A DNA stretch of 37,218 nt. It comes from Dyella silvatica (GTDB lineage: Bacteria > Pseudomonadota > Gammaproteobacteria > Xanthomonadales > Rhodanobacteraceae). A model generated the notes under the pieces. The model was not told the origin of the DNA. It worked only from the letters and a program-made list of their open reading frames with translations, and did not search any database. Made by a program: the position numbers and the translations under genes. The DNA lies in assembly GCF_026283955.1 (NCBI RefSeq), contig NZ_JAPDPE010000044.1:1-37218 (forward strand), written 5' to 3'. This document shows, piece by piece, positions 9,560 through 17,773 of this stretch (positions are counted from its first letter, which is position 1; each line of letters starts with the position of its first letter).

Positions 9560-10804
9560 TTGGCGTGGTTGCGTATCTGCGCCATCGCCGGGCAAAGCGT
9601 CGCCGTGCTGGTTTGTGCGTTATGGATGCACCTCGCCATTCCGTTGCTGCCATTGATGGTCGGCATTGGCCTACTCGCGGTGTTCTCGGTTTTTGCCGCA
9701 TGGCGGCTCAGCCAGCCATGGCCGATGCGCGAATGGGAAACCATCATGCACGTGGCCGCCGACACCCTGGTGCTTGGTTATCTGCTGTATTTCACCGGTG
9801 GCGCCAGCAATCCGTTCATCACCCTGCTGCTGGTACCGATCGCGCTAAGCGCCGCGGCGTTATCCGTCCGCGCCATTCTGGCTGTCGCCGCGCTGGCCGG
9901 CATCGCCTACCTGATGCTGCTAGTCTGGTATGTGCCCTTGCCGATGCCCTTGCACACGGCCTCAGCCGGCGGTTTCTCGCTGCATGTGGCGGGCATGGGC
10001 GTGAATTTCGTGATCACCGCACTGTTGCTGGGCTTTTTTATCAATCGTCTGGCCCGTGCCGTTCGCCTGCAGCAATTCGAAGTGCAACGCGTGCGCGAAC
10101 GTGCGCTACGCGACGAAGGCATTCTCGCCATCGCCACCCAGGCAGCCGGTGCCGCACACGAACTCAATACACCGCTATCCACCATGCGCACGCTGTTACC
10201 CGAACTGCGTCGCGAACATGCCGGCGACGCGGTGCTGGCCGAAGATCTCGAACTACTCGAAGGCCAGGTCGAGCGCTGCCGGACGATTCTTCGTGAGATG
10301 GTCGCCTTCGGGCAGGCTCAGCTCTCGCAAGAGCCCGAGCAAGCCACCTTGGCTAGGTTTATTCATGGCTGCCTGGAACGTTTCCAGCTACTGCGCCCCG
10401 AAGCCGACTTGACCCTAAGCCTTGATGAGGATGTCTCGCGCACCGTACTGCGCACGCCACCCGGTCTACGCCATGCCGTGCTCAATCTGCTCAATAACGC
10501 CGTCGATGCTTCTGCCGTGAATCACTCGCAAGCGGTCGCGCTGACCGTGCGCTGCGAAAGCGGCTGGCTGGAGCTGATCGTGCGCGATCACGGCCCCGGC
10601 TTCAAAGCCACCGGCGAACTGGCCAGGCTCGGACGATCGCTGAAGCAAACTGGGCTCGGCATCGGCCTGGCGCTTGCCGAAGCCACCGCAGAACGCCTGG
10701 AAGGCGAGCTAACAGCCAGCAATACCGACGGCGGCGCAGAAATGTGCCTGCGCCTGCCCTTAGCCGTCATCGCGGCAAAAGCCGCACCGGGAGCTGCCCT
10801 GTAG
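9560..10804 (+). CDS. regB: RegB/PrrB-type redox sensor histidine kinase, probably frameshifted near its N-terminus
   Basis: Membrane histidine kinase with six hydrophobic segments in the first 165 residues. Numbered from the TTG at 9560, it has the quinone-binding heptapeptide GGASNPF (80-86), the H-box AAHELNTPLS with phospho-accepting His200, Cys240 exactly 40 residues after it (same offset as redox-active Cys265 to His225 of Rhodobacter RegB), and a normal ATPase domain (NLLNNAVDAS, DHGPGF, GLGIGLALAEATAERL). RegB senses ubiquinone redox state and oxygen, and phosphorylates RegA. The TTG has no ribosome site, and the residues encoded just before it (FALARTL) look like family sequence without any start codon in that frame. 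An ATG at 9486 in another frame encodes MIDAGDLAPAAPCLAELG, which would join on if one base were restored near 9539. The start given is the minimal one. Confidence 0.85.
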   Translation: MAWLRICAIAGQSVAVLVCALWMHLAIPLLPLMVGIGLLAVFSVFAAWRLSQPWPMREWETIMHVAADTLVLGYLLYFTGGASNPFITLLLVPIALSAAALSVRAILAVAALAGIAYLMLLVWYVPLPMPLHTASAGGFSLHVAGMGVNFVITALLLGFFINRLARAVRLQQFEVQRVRERALRDEGILAIATQAAGAAHELNTPLSTMRTLLPELRREHAGDAVLAEDLELLEGQVERCRTILREMVAFGQAQLSQEPEQATLARFIHGCLERFQLLRPEADLTLSLDEDVSRTVLRTPPGLRHAVLNLLNNAVDASAVNHSQAVALTVRCESGWLELIVRDHGPGFKATGELARLGRSLKQTGLGIGLALAEATAERLEGELTASNTDGGAEMCLRLPLAVIAAKAAPGAAL

Positions 10805-10917
10805 GCAGCCGGCCGCCCCCTGACGCTTCCGTACACAAGATGCGCCGCCACAAAAAGCCCGTTCCTGGGCGACACTGCGGCACGCCTCCCCCTTAGTCGC
10901 ATATACAGAGAGTCTCC

Positions 10918-11502
10918 ATGACCGATCTGCCGCGCACCGCGCCTCCCCAACCCCTGCTAATCGTTGACGACGATGCCACCTTCGCGCGTGTTCTCGCCCG
11001 CGCCATGAGCTCACGCGGTTTTGAGGTCATCACCGCCAGCAACGCCGATGAAGCCCGTGCCCTGACCCGCCGCCACCATCCTCGCTACTGCGTGCTCGAC
11101 CTGAAACTGGGCGATGAAAACGGCTTGCGCCTGATCCCCGAGCTGAAGACCCTGGTACCCGACATCCGCGTGCTACTGCTCACCGGCTATGCCTCGATCG
11201 CCACCGCCGTCGAGGCGATCAAGCGCGGCGCACACGACTACCTCGCCAAACCCGTCGACGCCGACGCCGTGGTCCGCGCTCTGCTCGATGGCGACAGTTC
11301 TGCTGGCGAAGATGATGTGGTCGATGCACCGGAAGCACCGCTGGCATTGCGCCGGCTGGAGTGGGAGCACATCCAGCGTGTGCTGACGGAGTGCGATGGC
11401 AATATCTCGGAGACGGCGCGTCGGTTGGGGATGCATCGTCGTACGTTGCAGCGTAAGTTGAGTAAGCATCCGGTGCGGGAGCGGCCTGATAGCGAGGATT
11501 GA
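10918..11502 (+). CDS. regA: RegA/PrrA/ActR-type response regulator
   Basis: This 194-residue regulator is the partner of the kinase 113 bases upstream. The receiver domain has the acidic cluster DDD (17-19), phospho-acceptor Asp61 in CVLDLKLG, the LTGYAS strand and the KPVDAD switch Lys. A Pro/Glu-rich linker (EDDVVDAPEAPLALR) leads to the Fis-type helix-turn-helix, EWEHIQRVLTECDGN followed by SETARRLGMHRRTLQRKLSK, which is nearly invariant in RegA homologues. It controls respiration, electron-flow and carbon/nitrogen genes in response to redox state in other proteobacteria. The start follows an AGAGAG element. The gene has its own leader but no clear promoter was identified. Downstream lies the large gene-free repeat region. 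Confidence 0.93.
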   Translation: MTDLPRTAPPQPLLIVDDDATFARVLARAMSSRGFEVITASNADEARALTRRHHPRYCVLDLKLGDENGLRLIPELKTLVPDIRVLLLTGYASIATAVEAIKRGAHDYLAKPVDADAVVRALLDGDSSAGEDDVVDAPEAPLALRRLEWEHIQRVLTECDGNISETARRLGMHRRTLQRKLSKHPVRERPDSED

Positions 11503-11530
11503 TTTTTTCTCTTGGCTTTGTTGATTCTGT

Positions 11531-11855
11531 CGCTGGTTGGTTTGCCTTTCTCGCTTGTTGGTTGTTCTGTGGCGAGGGGGCCGCCTGCGGCGGGCTTTTC
11601 GCTCGCTGCTTGTTTCTCGCGAGAGTGTCGCCTGCGGCGAGTTTCGAACCCCTGCCGGGGTCCGAGTCACTTTTCTTTGCGTGGCCAAAGAAAAGTAACC
11701 CAAAGAAAGGCCATCCCCGCTTGTCGCCCTTCGGGTGCGTGAGGTCTGGCCGGGCTTTTCGACAGGGCTCCTGCCCTGGCGAAAAGGACTCGGCGTCCCT
11801 GCCGAGTCCCCTGCGGGCCTGATCGTCCAACCCTCACCGACGCACAGGGGCCCCG
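11531..11855 (+). repeat. modular intergenic repeat, copy 1 (inverted partner at 11988-12270)
   Basis: About 325 bases of non-coding, hairpin-rich sequence. Two blocks are perfectly repeated in inverse orientation downstream: 49 bases (11664-11712 matches 12144-12192) and 40 bases (11748-11787 matches 12053-12092). Looser homology covers the rest. Block 1 folds on itself (11667-11679 with 11686-11698, one wobble). Block 2 holds CAGGGC-TCCT-GCCCTG. Between and beside the blocks lie hairpins whose stems differ from copy 2: ACCCC/GGGGT (about 11648-11661) and ACTCGGC/GCCGAGT (11788-11807). The copy carries an extra segment of about 40 bases near 11575-11620 with CCGCC-TGC-GGCGG, absent from copy 2. 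No open frame of interest and no transposase. Confidence 0.88.
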
Positions 11856-11936
11856 AAGGTCAAAAGCGGGAGCAACGGCAACAGCAAAAGCCTGTGTGGT
11901 GTTCGTGCTGACTTTCGAACGTGCCACCTATGCCCG

Positions 11937-11954
11937 GCGACTGCTAGCAGTCGC
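11937..11954. repeat. 18-base perfect palindrome in the spacer between the two repeat copies
   Basis: GCGACTGCTAGCAGTCGC reads identically on both strands. It sits in the roughly 130-base spacer that separates the inverted repeat copies, followed by a GCGCGC-AGGAT-GCGCGC hairpin at about 11962-11980. It may be a dyad protein-binding site or just the tip of a larger fold-back. Confidence 0.7.
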
Positions 11955-11987
11955 ACCCGAGTGCGCGCAGGATGCGCGCTGCTCTTG

Positions 11988-12270
11988 GGACCCCTATACC
12001 GCGGTGAGGCTGGGGCGAAAGGCCCGAAGGGGCATCGACACGGATGTCGATGCCTTTTCGCCAGGGCAGGAGCCCTGTCGAAAAGCCCGGCCCAGCCTCA
12101 CGCACTCGTAGGGCAGGATGCCCGCAGAGCGCGGCATGGGGGTGGCCTTTCTTTGGGTTACTTTTCTTTGGCCACGCAAAGAAAAGTGACTCGCCCTCCG
12201 GCAGGAGGGCGAAACCCGCCGAAGGCGACAACCTAGCCACACAACAACAAACAAGCGAAAACCCAGCCAC
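11988..12270 (-). repeat. modular intergenic repeat, copy 2 (inverted relative to 11531-11855)
   Basis: About 283 bases, read on the minus strand to match copy 1. It contains the exact 40-base block (12053-12092) and the exact 49-base block (12144-12192). Hairpins in equivalent positions have different stem sequences that still pair: CATCGACA/TGTCGATG (12033-12052) where copy 1 has ACTCGGC/GCCGAGT, and a CCCTCC-TGCC-GGAGGG type stem (about 12193-12210) where copy 1 has ACCCC-TGCC-GGGGT. The last part, to about 12270, is a diverged match of the TCGCTTGTTGGTTG-rich outer end of copy 1. The remaining bases up to the next gene (12271-12403) show no structure I can name. Confidence 0.88.
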
Positions 12271-12403
12271 AAAACAGCGCCAGTCACCCTAACCCAGCAA
12301 AAGCAACCAGACGCCCAAACCCCACTGCGACAACGCGCCACCTTCCTCCGCAAAATAGTACGACTATCCTGCCAACCCTTGACCATGGTCCAGGGTGACA
12401 CCG

Positions 12404-14656
12404 TTGAAAATCGCCACGCTCACCTTGAGCGCACTCGCGCTTGCCACCATCAGCCATGGCGCACTGGCAGCCGACCCACAGCAATCCACCACCCTCGCCC
12501 CGGTCTCGGTACACGCCAGCGACACCCGCGTGACGGACGCGCAAAGCGTGCAAGTGCGCATCACCCGCGAAACGCTGCAAAAACACAACATCACCGAGAG
12601 CTCGGACGCACTCAAATACGCGCCAAACCTGCAGGTGCGCAAGCGCTATATCGGTGACCCCAACGCCGTCGTCAGCGGACGCAACGCCGGCACCCTGCAA
12701 AGCGCGCGCAGCCTGGTCTATGCCGATGGTCTATTGCTATCCAACCTGATGACCAACGGTTGGGACGGTGCGCCGCGCTGGGGCATGGTGGCGCCAGAAG
12801 AAATCGGTGCGGTCGATGTTTTGTATGGACCGTATTCCGCGCTTTATCCGGGCAACTCGCTGGGTACGACGGTGTTGATTCACACGCGCTTGCCTGACAG
12901 GTTTATCGCCAGCGCCAGCGCGCAATTCATGAGCCAGGACTTCGGCGATCGCTACGGCAGTGGCGGTCATTACAACGGCAATAATCTGTCCGCCACCTTG
13001 GGCAACAAACAAGGCCGTTGGAGCTGGCTGCTGTCGGTAAACAAATTGAACAACCACGGGCAGCCGATGCAATATGCCACGGCGAAAGCCGGTGGCAATG
13101 CGGGCAAGGCCATTCCGGTCAGCGGTGCCACCCTGGATCAAAACCCGAACGGCAGTTCGCGTCTGATCTACGGCGCCAACACCATCGAACACACCGAGCA
13201 AACCCAGGCCAAACTGAAAGTGGGGGTGGATATCACCGACCAGGTATCCGCGCTGTTTACCCTGGGCTGGTGGCATAACCATGCGGAAGATCGCACCCGC
13301 AGCTTGATCCGCGATGCAAAAGGGCAACCGGTCTATAGCGGGGTCATCGCCGCAAATGGTCAGACCTGGACCCTGCCGGCCAGTGGTCTGGCACCTTCCT
13401 CCTCGTTCGATACCCACGTGCTCTACGGGGCTGAGCTCAACGGACGCTTCGACAACGGCTGGCGCTGGACGGCCGTCGCCAGCAAGTACGATTTTCAGCG
13501 CTCACAACAGCACACAGCGAATCTGCCTCCGCCGATCGGTCCACTCGGCGGTCCCGGCACGGTCGGCAACTTGGGCGGCTCAGGTTGGCAAACACTCGAC
13601 CTGCGCAGCTCCGGCCCACTAGGGGAACAGCACCAGCTTTACGCCGGCATGCATGGCGATCGCTACGTGCTGGATTCCAACGTTCGCGCTGCCAGCGACT
13701 GGCGTGGCGCAAGCAACGGCGCAGCGCTGAGTGCCTTTGGCGGCCGCACGCAAACCCGCGCGCTTTATCTGCAAGATGTGTGGAGTTTCGCCCCTGCCTG
13801 GGCGCTGACCGTAGGCGGCCGCTGGGAACAGTGGCGTGCTTACGGTGGCTTACGCGCCAACGGCAACACGTTGGTGAACTACCCCAACAGGAAGCGCTAC
13901 GACTTCTCCCCCAAGGCCGCCCTGAACTGGGATTTCGCCGATGACTGGCAGCTGCGCCTGGCCAGCGGCAAAGCGCTGCGCTACCCCACCGTGAACGAAC
14001 TGTTTCAAGGCTCGATTTCCGGCAACGCGATCATCAACAGTGATCCAAACCTGCGCCCGGAACGCGACTGGTCCACCGACCTCAGCTTGACCCGACATAT
14101 GGCGAACGGTCACTGGCGGCTGTCATTGTTTCAAGATCGCATCGCCGATTCGCTGTACTCGCAAACCGACATCACTGTCACTCCCACGATCACCAGCGTG
14201 CAAAACGTCAACCTGGTTCGCATGCGTGGCATCGAGGCGGAAATCAATCTAAGCGATGTCTGGCTGGCTGGACTAAACCTCAGCGCCAGCGCCGCCATCA
14301 ATGACGCAAAAACGCTTAGCGACCGCCAATACCCCACTGCCAACGGCAAAGTATTTCCGCGGATTCCACGTTATCGCGCCACCCTGGTCGTCGACTATCA
14401 GATCAACCCGGCGTGGGATGCTTCGCTCGCTGTCCGCAAGTCCGGCCGTCAATACAACAGTCTCGACAACAGTGACTACATAAACACCTACGGCGCGGTC
14501 AGCCGCTACACCGTGGCCGATGCCAAGCTGCGCTGGAATTTCGCGTCGCAATGGACCGCCTCGCTAGGCGTGGACAACCTCACCAATACACATTACTGGG
14601 TCTACCACCCCTATGCCGGACGTACCTGGTTTGGCGAAGTACGCTGGGATTTGTAA
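12404..14656 (+). CDS. TonB-dependent outer-membrane receptor, first gene of a receptor/propeller/thioredoxin cassette
   Basis: This receptor of about 750 residues has a signal peptide starting MKIATLTLSALALA and ending near GALA-AD, a TonB-box-like LAPVSVHA, and a plug with NITESSDALKYAPNLQVRKR and GRNAGTLQSARSLVYADG. The plug also holds DVLYGPYSALYPGNSLGTTV, then a 22-strand-type barrel with terminal strand WFGEVRWDL. It ends in Leu rather than Phe. Start choice: the TTG at 12404 is six bases after AGGGTG and gives the canonical Met-Lys signal peptide. A GTG at 12395 would add three residues. The next two genes follow closely (49-base gap, then a one-base overlap), so this looks like one operon. 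Ligand is unknown; I infer a metal or metal complex from the Cys/His-rich partner. Confidence is high for receptor, low for ligand. Confidence 0.92.
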   Translation: MKIATLTLSALALATISHGALAADPQQSTTLAPVSVHASDTRVTDAQSVQVRITRETLQKHNITESSDALKYAPNLQVRKRYIGDPNAVVSGRNAGTLQSARSLVYADGLLLSNLMTNGWDGAPRWGMVAPEEIGAVDVLYGPYSALYPGNSLGTTVLIHTRLPDRFIASASAQFMSQDFGDRYGSGGHYNGNNLSATLGNKQGRWSWLLSVNKLNNHGQPMQYATAKAGGNAGKAIPVSGATLDQNPNGSSRLIYGANTIEHTEQTQAKLKVGVDITDQVSALFTLGWWHNHAEDRTRSLIRDAKGQPVYSGVIAANGQTWTLPASGLAPSSSFDTHVLYGAELNGRFDNGWRWTAVASKYDFQRSQQHTANLPPPIGPLGGPGTVGNLGGSGWQTLDLRSSGPLGEQHQLYAGMHGDRYVLDSNVRAASDWRGASNGAALSAFGGRTQTRALYLQDVWSFAPAWALTVGGRWEQWRAYGGLRANGNTLVNYPNRKRYDFSPKAALNWDFADDWQLRLASGKALRYPTVNELFQGSISGNAIINSDPNLRPERDWSTDLSLTRHMANGHWRLSLFQDRIADSLYSQTDITVTPTITSVQNVNLVRMRGIEAEINLSDVWLAGLNLSASAAINDAKTLSDRQYPTANGKVFPRIPRYRATLVVDYQINPAWDASLAVRKSGRQYNSLDNSDYINTYGAVSRYTVADAKLRWNFASQWTASLGVDNLTNTHYWVYHPYAGRTWFGEVRWDL

Positions 14657-14705
14657 CGTCGCCTCACCCTGTCGACAGCTGCTTGAACCCAACAAGGCCA
14701 TCGTC

Positions 14706-15842
14706 ATGCGCTTCATCCTTACCGCCCTGCTCTGTTTCATCGCACTCCCGTTGCTTGCGCACGAAGGCATGGCCATGCCTAAGGGGCCCGAGCTGGGCAG
14801 TAGTGCGGCGATCGATGGCAAGGGCCGCTTGTGGCTGGTCGATGCCGCGGAAGGTCATGTGCGGCTACGTCACTCCGACGATTTCGGCCGCACCCTCAGC
14901 GCTCCGCTGGAAGTCAATGCGCAGGCAGAACCCATCTATGCCGAGGGCGAAAACCGACCCAAGATCGCCTTCGGCAGCCAGGGCGAGATCTACGTCAGCT
15001 GGTCGCAGCCGCGGGCTAAACCGTGGACCGGTTTCGTCCGCTTCGCCCGTTCGCTCGATGGCGGCCAACATTTCTCGGCGCCGCTCACCGTGCATCACGA
15101 CCGTGCCGAAATCACCCATCGTTTCGATGCCATGGCAGTCGATGGCCAAGGCCGCATCGTGATGGCGTGGATCGATAAGCGCGATCTTGAAGCCGCCACG
15201 GCGCAGAGCAAACCCTATCTCGGCGCGGCCATCTACTACAGCGTATCCAGCGATCGTGGCGCCAGCTTTGCCACGGAACGCAAACTGGTCGATCAAAGTT
15301 GCGAATGCTGCCGCATTGCCCTGGCATTCTTCCGCAGCATCTATGGCGACAATATTCGCGATCATGGCTACGCCGTATTACATGCGGACGCACGCGCCAG
15401 CGAGGTGCAACGCGCCACCTTCAGCCAGTGGCACATCGCCGGCTGCCCCCATCATGGCCCCGGGCTCGCCATCGACAGCCAGGGCGTACTGCACGCTGTC
15501 TGGTATGAGTCCAAGGACAAACCCAGCATCTGGTACGGCCAGCTCCAGCCAGGGCAAGCACCGGCACATAGCGTGTTGATCGCCGGCGCTGGTGCCAGCC
15601 ATGCCGATGTCGCCGTGCATGAGCGCGAGGTCTGGGTGGTATGGAACCATGTGAACGCTCAAGGTTATGAGCTGATGCTGCGCGGCTCACACGATGGCGG
15701 ATTGCATTTTGACGACGCCCGACAGATCGCCAACACACCGGCGGCCAGCGCCTCACCACAACTGCTGTTATGGCAAGGCCGTGCCTTTGTCGCATGGAAT
15801 ACCTCTGCCGGCTTTCGCCTGATCCCTACCGAGGCGTTGTAA
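14706..15842 (+). CDS. secreted Asp-box beta-propeller ('sialidase-like') with CECC and CPHHGP motifs
   Basis: A protein of 378 residues starting at the ATG at 14706, preceded by AAGG, with a signal peptide ending near LLA-HE. It has sialidase-type Asp boxes (SxDxGxxF) at about 57, 117, 182 and 328, which indicates a six-bladed propeller. It will often be labelled exo-alpha-sialidase, but I see no arginine triad or FRIP-like start, so sialidase activity is doubtful. Its striking feature is a cysteine cluster C199-E-C201-C202 followed by C247-P-H249-H250-G-P, a pattern suited to binding a metal or forming disulfides. The next gene overlaps by one base and encodes a thioredoxin-like protein, and the previous one a TonB receptor. 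I infer a periplasmic substrate-binding or metal-handling protein whose cysteines are maintained by that partner. Confidence 0.85.
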   Translation: MRFILTALLCFIALPLLAHEGMAMPKGPELGSSAAIDGKGRLWLVDAAEGHVRLRHSDDFGRTLSAPLEVNAQAEPIYAEGENRPKIAFGSQGEIYVSWSQPRAKPWTGFVRFARSLDGGQHFSAPLTVHHDRAEITHRFDAMAVDGQGRIVMAWIDKRDLEAATAQSKPYLGAAIYYSVSSDRGASFATERKLVDQSCECCRIALAFFRSIYGDNIRDHGYAVLHADARASEVQRATFSQWHIAGCPHHGPGLAIDSQGVLHAVWYESKDKPSIWYGQLQPGQAPAHSVLIAGAGASHADVAVHEREVWVVWNHVNAQGYELMLRGSHDGGLHFDDARQIANTPAASASPQLLLWQGRAFVAWNTSAGFRLIPTEAL

Positions 15843-16309
15843 TGCGCACCAAGCCATTACTGCTACTGGCACTCATGTTGCCCCTATGCGTGCATGCCGG
15901 TACGCCCATGGCACTGGGCGCCGGCGATGTAGCCGCCTTGCTCAAGCCACCCGCACAGGGCGAGCGCATCATCGCGCTGTGGGCACTGGATTGCGCCTAT
16001 TGCGAAACGAATCTGCAAGCACTGGCCAAATTGCAGCAAACCCACCCTCAGCAGATCGAGCTGGTCAGCGTCGCCACCGACAGCATCCACCAACAAGACG
16101 CCATCGAAGCACGCCTCAAGGCGGCCGACATGCTTGCATGGCCTGCGCGGGCCTACGCCGACGACACGCCAGAGCGCATCAATTATCTACTGGATCCCCA
16201 ATGGGGTGGCGAGATGCCACGCACGCTGGTCATCCGCGCCGATGGAAGCCGGCAGAGTTTCAGCGGCGCGTTGTCGCCCGCTCAGCTTCAGAAGATCGGC
16301 TCGCTATAA
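15842..16309 (+). CDS. periplasmic thioredoxin-like (TlpA/DsbE-type) protein
   Basis: A protein of 155 residues whose ATG shares one base with the preceding stop codon (TAATG), so it is translationally coupled. It has a signal peptide (about 1-19, ending VHA), a redox motif CAYC (Cys51, Cys54) within LWALDCAYCE, the usual beta strand before it (GERIIALWA) and a cis-Pro position Pro126 in GEMPRTLVIRADG. The body is shorter than typical TlpA proteins. TlpA/DsbE proteins reduce specific periplasmic disulfides, for example in cytochrome c maturation or copper delivery. No cytochrome maturation genes are near. The adjacent Cys-rich propeller is the obvious candidate client. A 117-base gap separates it from the mannosyltransferase. 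Confidence 0.88.
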   Translation: MRTKPLLLLALMLPLCVHAGTPMALGAGDVAALLKPPAQGERIIALWALDCAYCETNLQALAKLQQTHPQQIELVSVATDSIHQQDAIEARLKAADMLAWPARAYADDTPERINYLLDPQWGGEMPRTLVIRADGSRQSFSGALSPAQLQKIGSL

Positions 16310-16426
16310 AGCGCCTCGACAAAACATCTACCCCTGCTGGAAGTCGTACCAGCCATTGGCCCTGATACATGCCATGATTCGCGGCTTGCGCTACCGCGAC
16401 GTTCATCCAAAGAAGAGTTACCCGTA

Positions 16427-17635
16427 ATGCTTGCCGAAATGCCCAGCACGCTTGTAAAACTGCAGTCCATTTTTTCGCGATGCATGAGCAAAGTCCCCGA
16501 AGGCATTCGACGCGCCTTGGTCCCATTCCTGCTGTCCAGGTTCATTATCGTCGCGACATTTGCTTCGGTCGCCTTTGTGGCCAATGTGCCTACAGCCGAA
16601 TGGGGCCGTAACGACAACATTTTCGTCAAACTCAATCGTGAAAACATTACGGCGGGACTGCAGCGTGTCGCTATCGTCAACGATGCCGCGTGGCACATAG
16701 GGATCGCCCAGCATGGTTACGAAAAACGCCCCTTCGACACCTCCCGGCAAGCCAACTGGGCCTTTTTCCCATTGCACCCGATGCTGTGGAATGCCGCATC
16801 AAAACCGACAGGAGAGTGGCTTTGGTCTGGATTGTTATTAGCCAATCTATGGGCCTTTGCCGGCTTGAGTATGCTGTGGCATCTCGTTCGCAAACTCGCC
16901 GATTCAAGAGAACGCGCCGATGACGCGGTACTCTTTGCCGCATTCTGGCCAACCAGTTATTTCATGTCGCTTCCGCAGACGGAGGCCATGTTCTTTGCCT
17001 TGGTTACGCTGTCGTTTTTAATGGCTCTAAGTCAACGATGGTGGATCGCCGCCGTCGGCGGCATGCTGGCCGGCGCAACGCGATTCAATGGCATGTTTCT
17101 TCTGCCATCGCTGTTTCTGGAGTGGTTCAAGGGCAAGCGCGACCTGCGCCAGCTGGCCGCGCTTGGGCTGATCCCACTTGGGCTTGCCGGCTTCATGGCT
17201 TACCTATGGGTCATTACCGGAAACCCGATGGCCTTCAAAGATATTCAAATCGCCTGGGGCAGGCAGCTGACCGTACCCTGGACACCCTTGATGGATGCTT
17301 TTAACTATCTCAATCGAATCGCTGCACCATGGAATCCGCGCCTGCTGAATCTGGTCACTACGCTGCTTGCGATCGCCAGTGCCGTGGCCTGCTGGCGCCG
17401 CCGCTGGTACAGCCTTGCCGTATTTACTGCCCTTACCCTGCTCGCCCCGCTCTCCACCGGCACGCTCATGTCTATCACCCGCTATCTCGGCGTAGCTCCG
17501 GGGATTTATCTCATGCTTGCCGTGTGGGCTGGCGAACACCGCCGTCTCGGGCAGCTCTGGCTGGTGTTTCTCGCCATGTCACAAATCCTGTTGTGCGCCG
17601 CGTTTGCCGCCGGGGTGAATATTGGTGGCGCGTAG
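16427..17635 (+). CDS. PIG-V-like polytopic mannosyltransferase
   Basis: A membrane protein of 402 residues with about nine or ten hydrophobic segments. It shows the bacterial PIG-V/GT-C pattern: an acidic-aromatic loop after helix 1 (NDAAWHIGIAQHGYE), the aromatic NWAFFPLHPML, the TEAMFFAL helix, the TRFNG loop (equivalent to the family SRxNG), and the late RYLGVAPG. GT-C enzymes transfer a sugar from a polyprenyl-phosphate donor on the outer face of the membrane. The acceptor here is unknown. The start ATG at 16427 follows an AAGAAGAG element. It stands alone between the receptor cassette and the convergent isoaspartyl peptidase. It may add mannose to a secreted glycan or lipid. The 138-base gap after it holds nothing recognised. 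Confidence 0.82.
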   Translation: MLAEMPSTLVKLQSIFSRCMSKVPEGIRRALVPFLLSRFIIVATFASVAFVANVPTAEWGRNDNIFVKLNRENITAGLQRVAIVNDAAWHIGIAQHGYEKRPFDTSRQANWAFFPLHPMLWNAASKPTGEWLWSGLLLANLWAFAGLSMLWHLVRKLADSRERADDAVLFAAFWPTSYFMSLPQTEAMFFALVTLSFLMALSQRWWIAAVGGMLAGATRFNGMFLLPSLFLEWFKGKRDLRQLAALGLIPLGLAGFMAYLWVITGNPMAFKDIQIAWGRQLTVPWTPLMDAFNYLNRIAAPWNPRLLNLVTTLLAIASAVACWRRRWYSLAVFTALTLLAPLSTGTLMSITRYLGVAPGIYLMLAVWAGEHRRLGQLWLVFLAMSQILLCAAFAAGVNIGGA

Positions 17636-17773
17636 AGTCGCAGGGCCAGCTCAACGCGTTACAAAAGACAACCCAAACAGCCCAAAGCGATAACTACGCT
17701 TAACGCGGCCAGCGAACATGCCGCATGCTACGCAAGCACGCAGGCGACCGAATAGTCATTTCAAGACGTAACG

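Noticed and set aside
11531-12270. Insertion sequence or MITE bounded by terminal inverted repeats
   Set aside because: There is no transposase and no target-site duplication that I could find, and homology extends through the whole arms rather than only their ends. A structured repeat pair fits better, although a mobile origin is not excluded.
14706-15842. Calling the propeller a true sialidase
   Set aside because: Asp boxes indicate the fold only; the catalytic arginine triad and nucleophile Tyr/Glu arrangement could not be identified.
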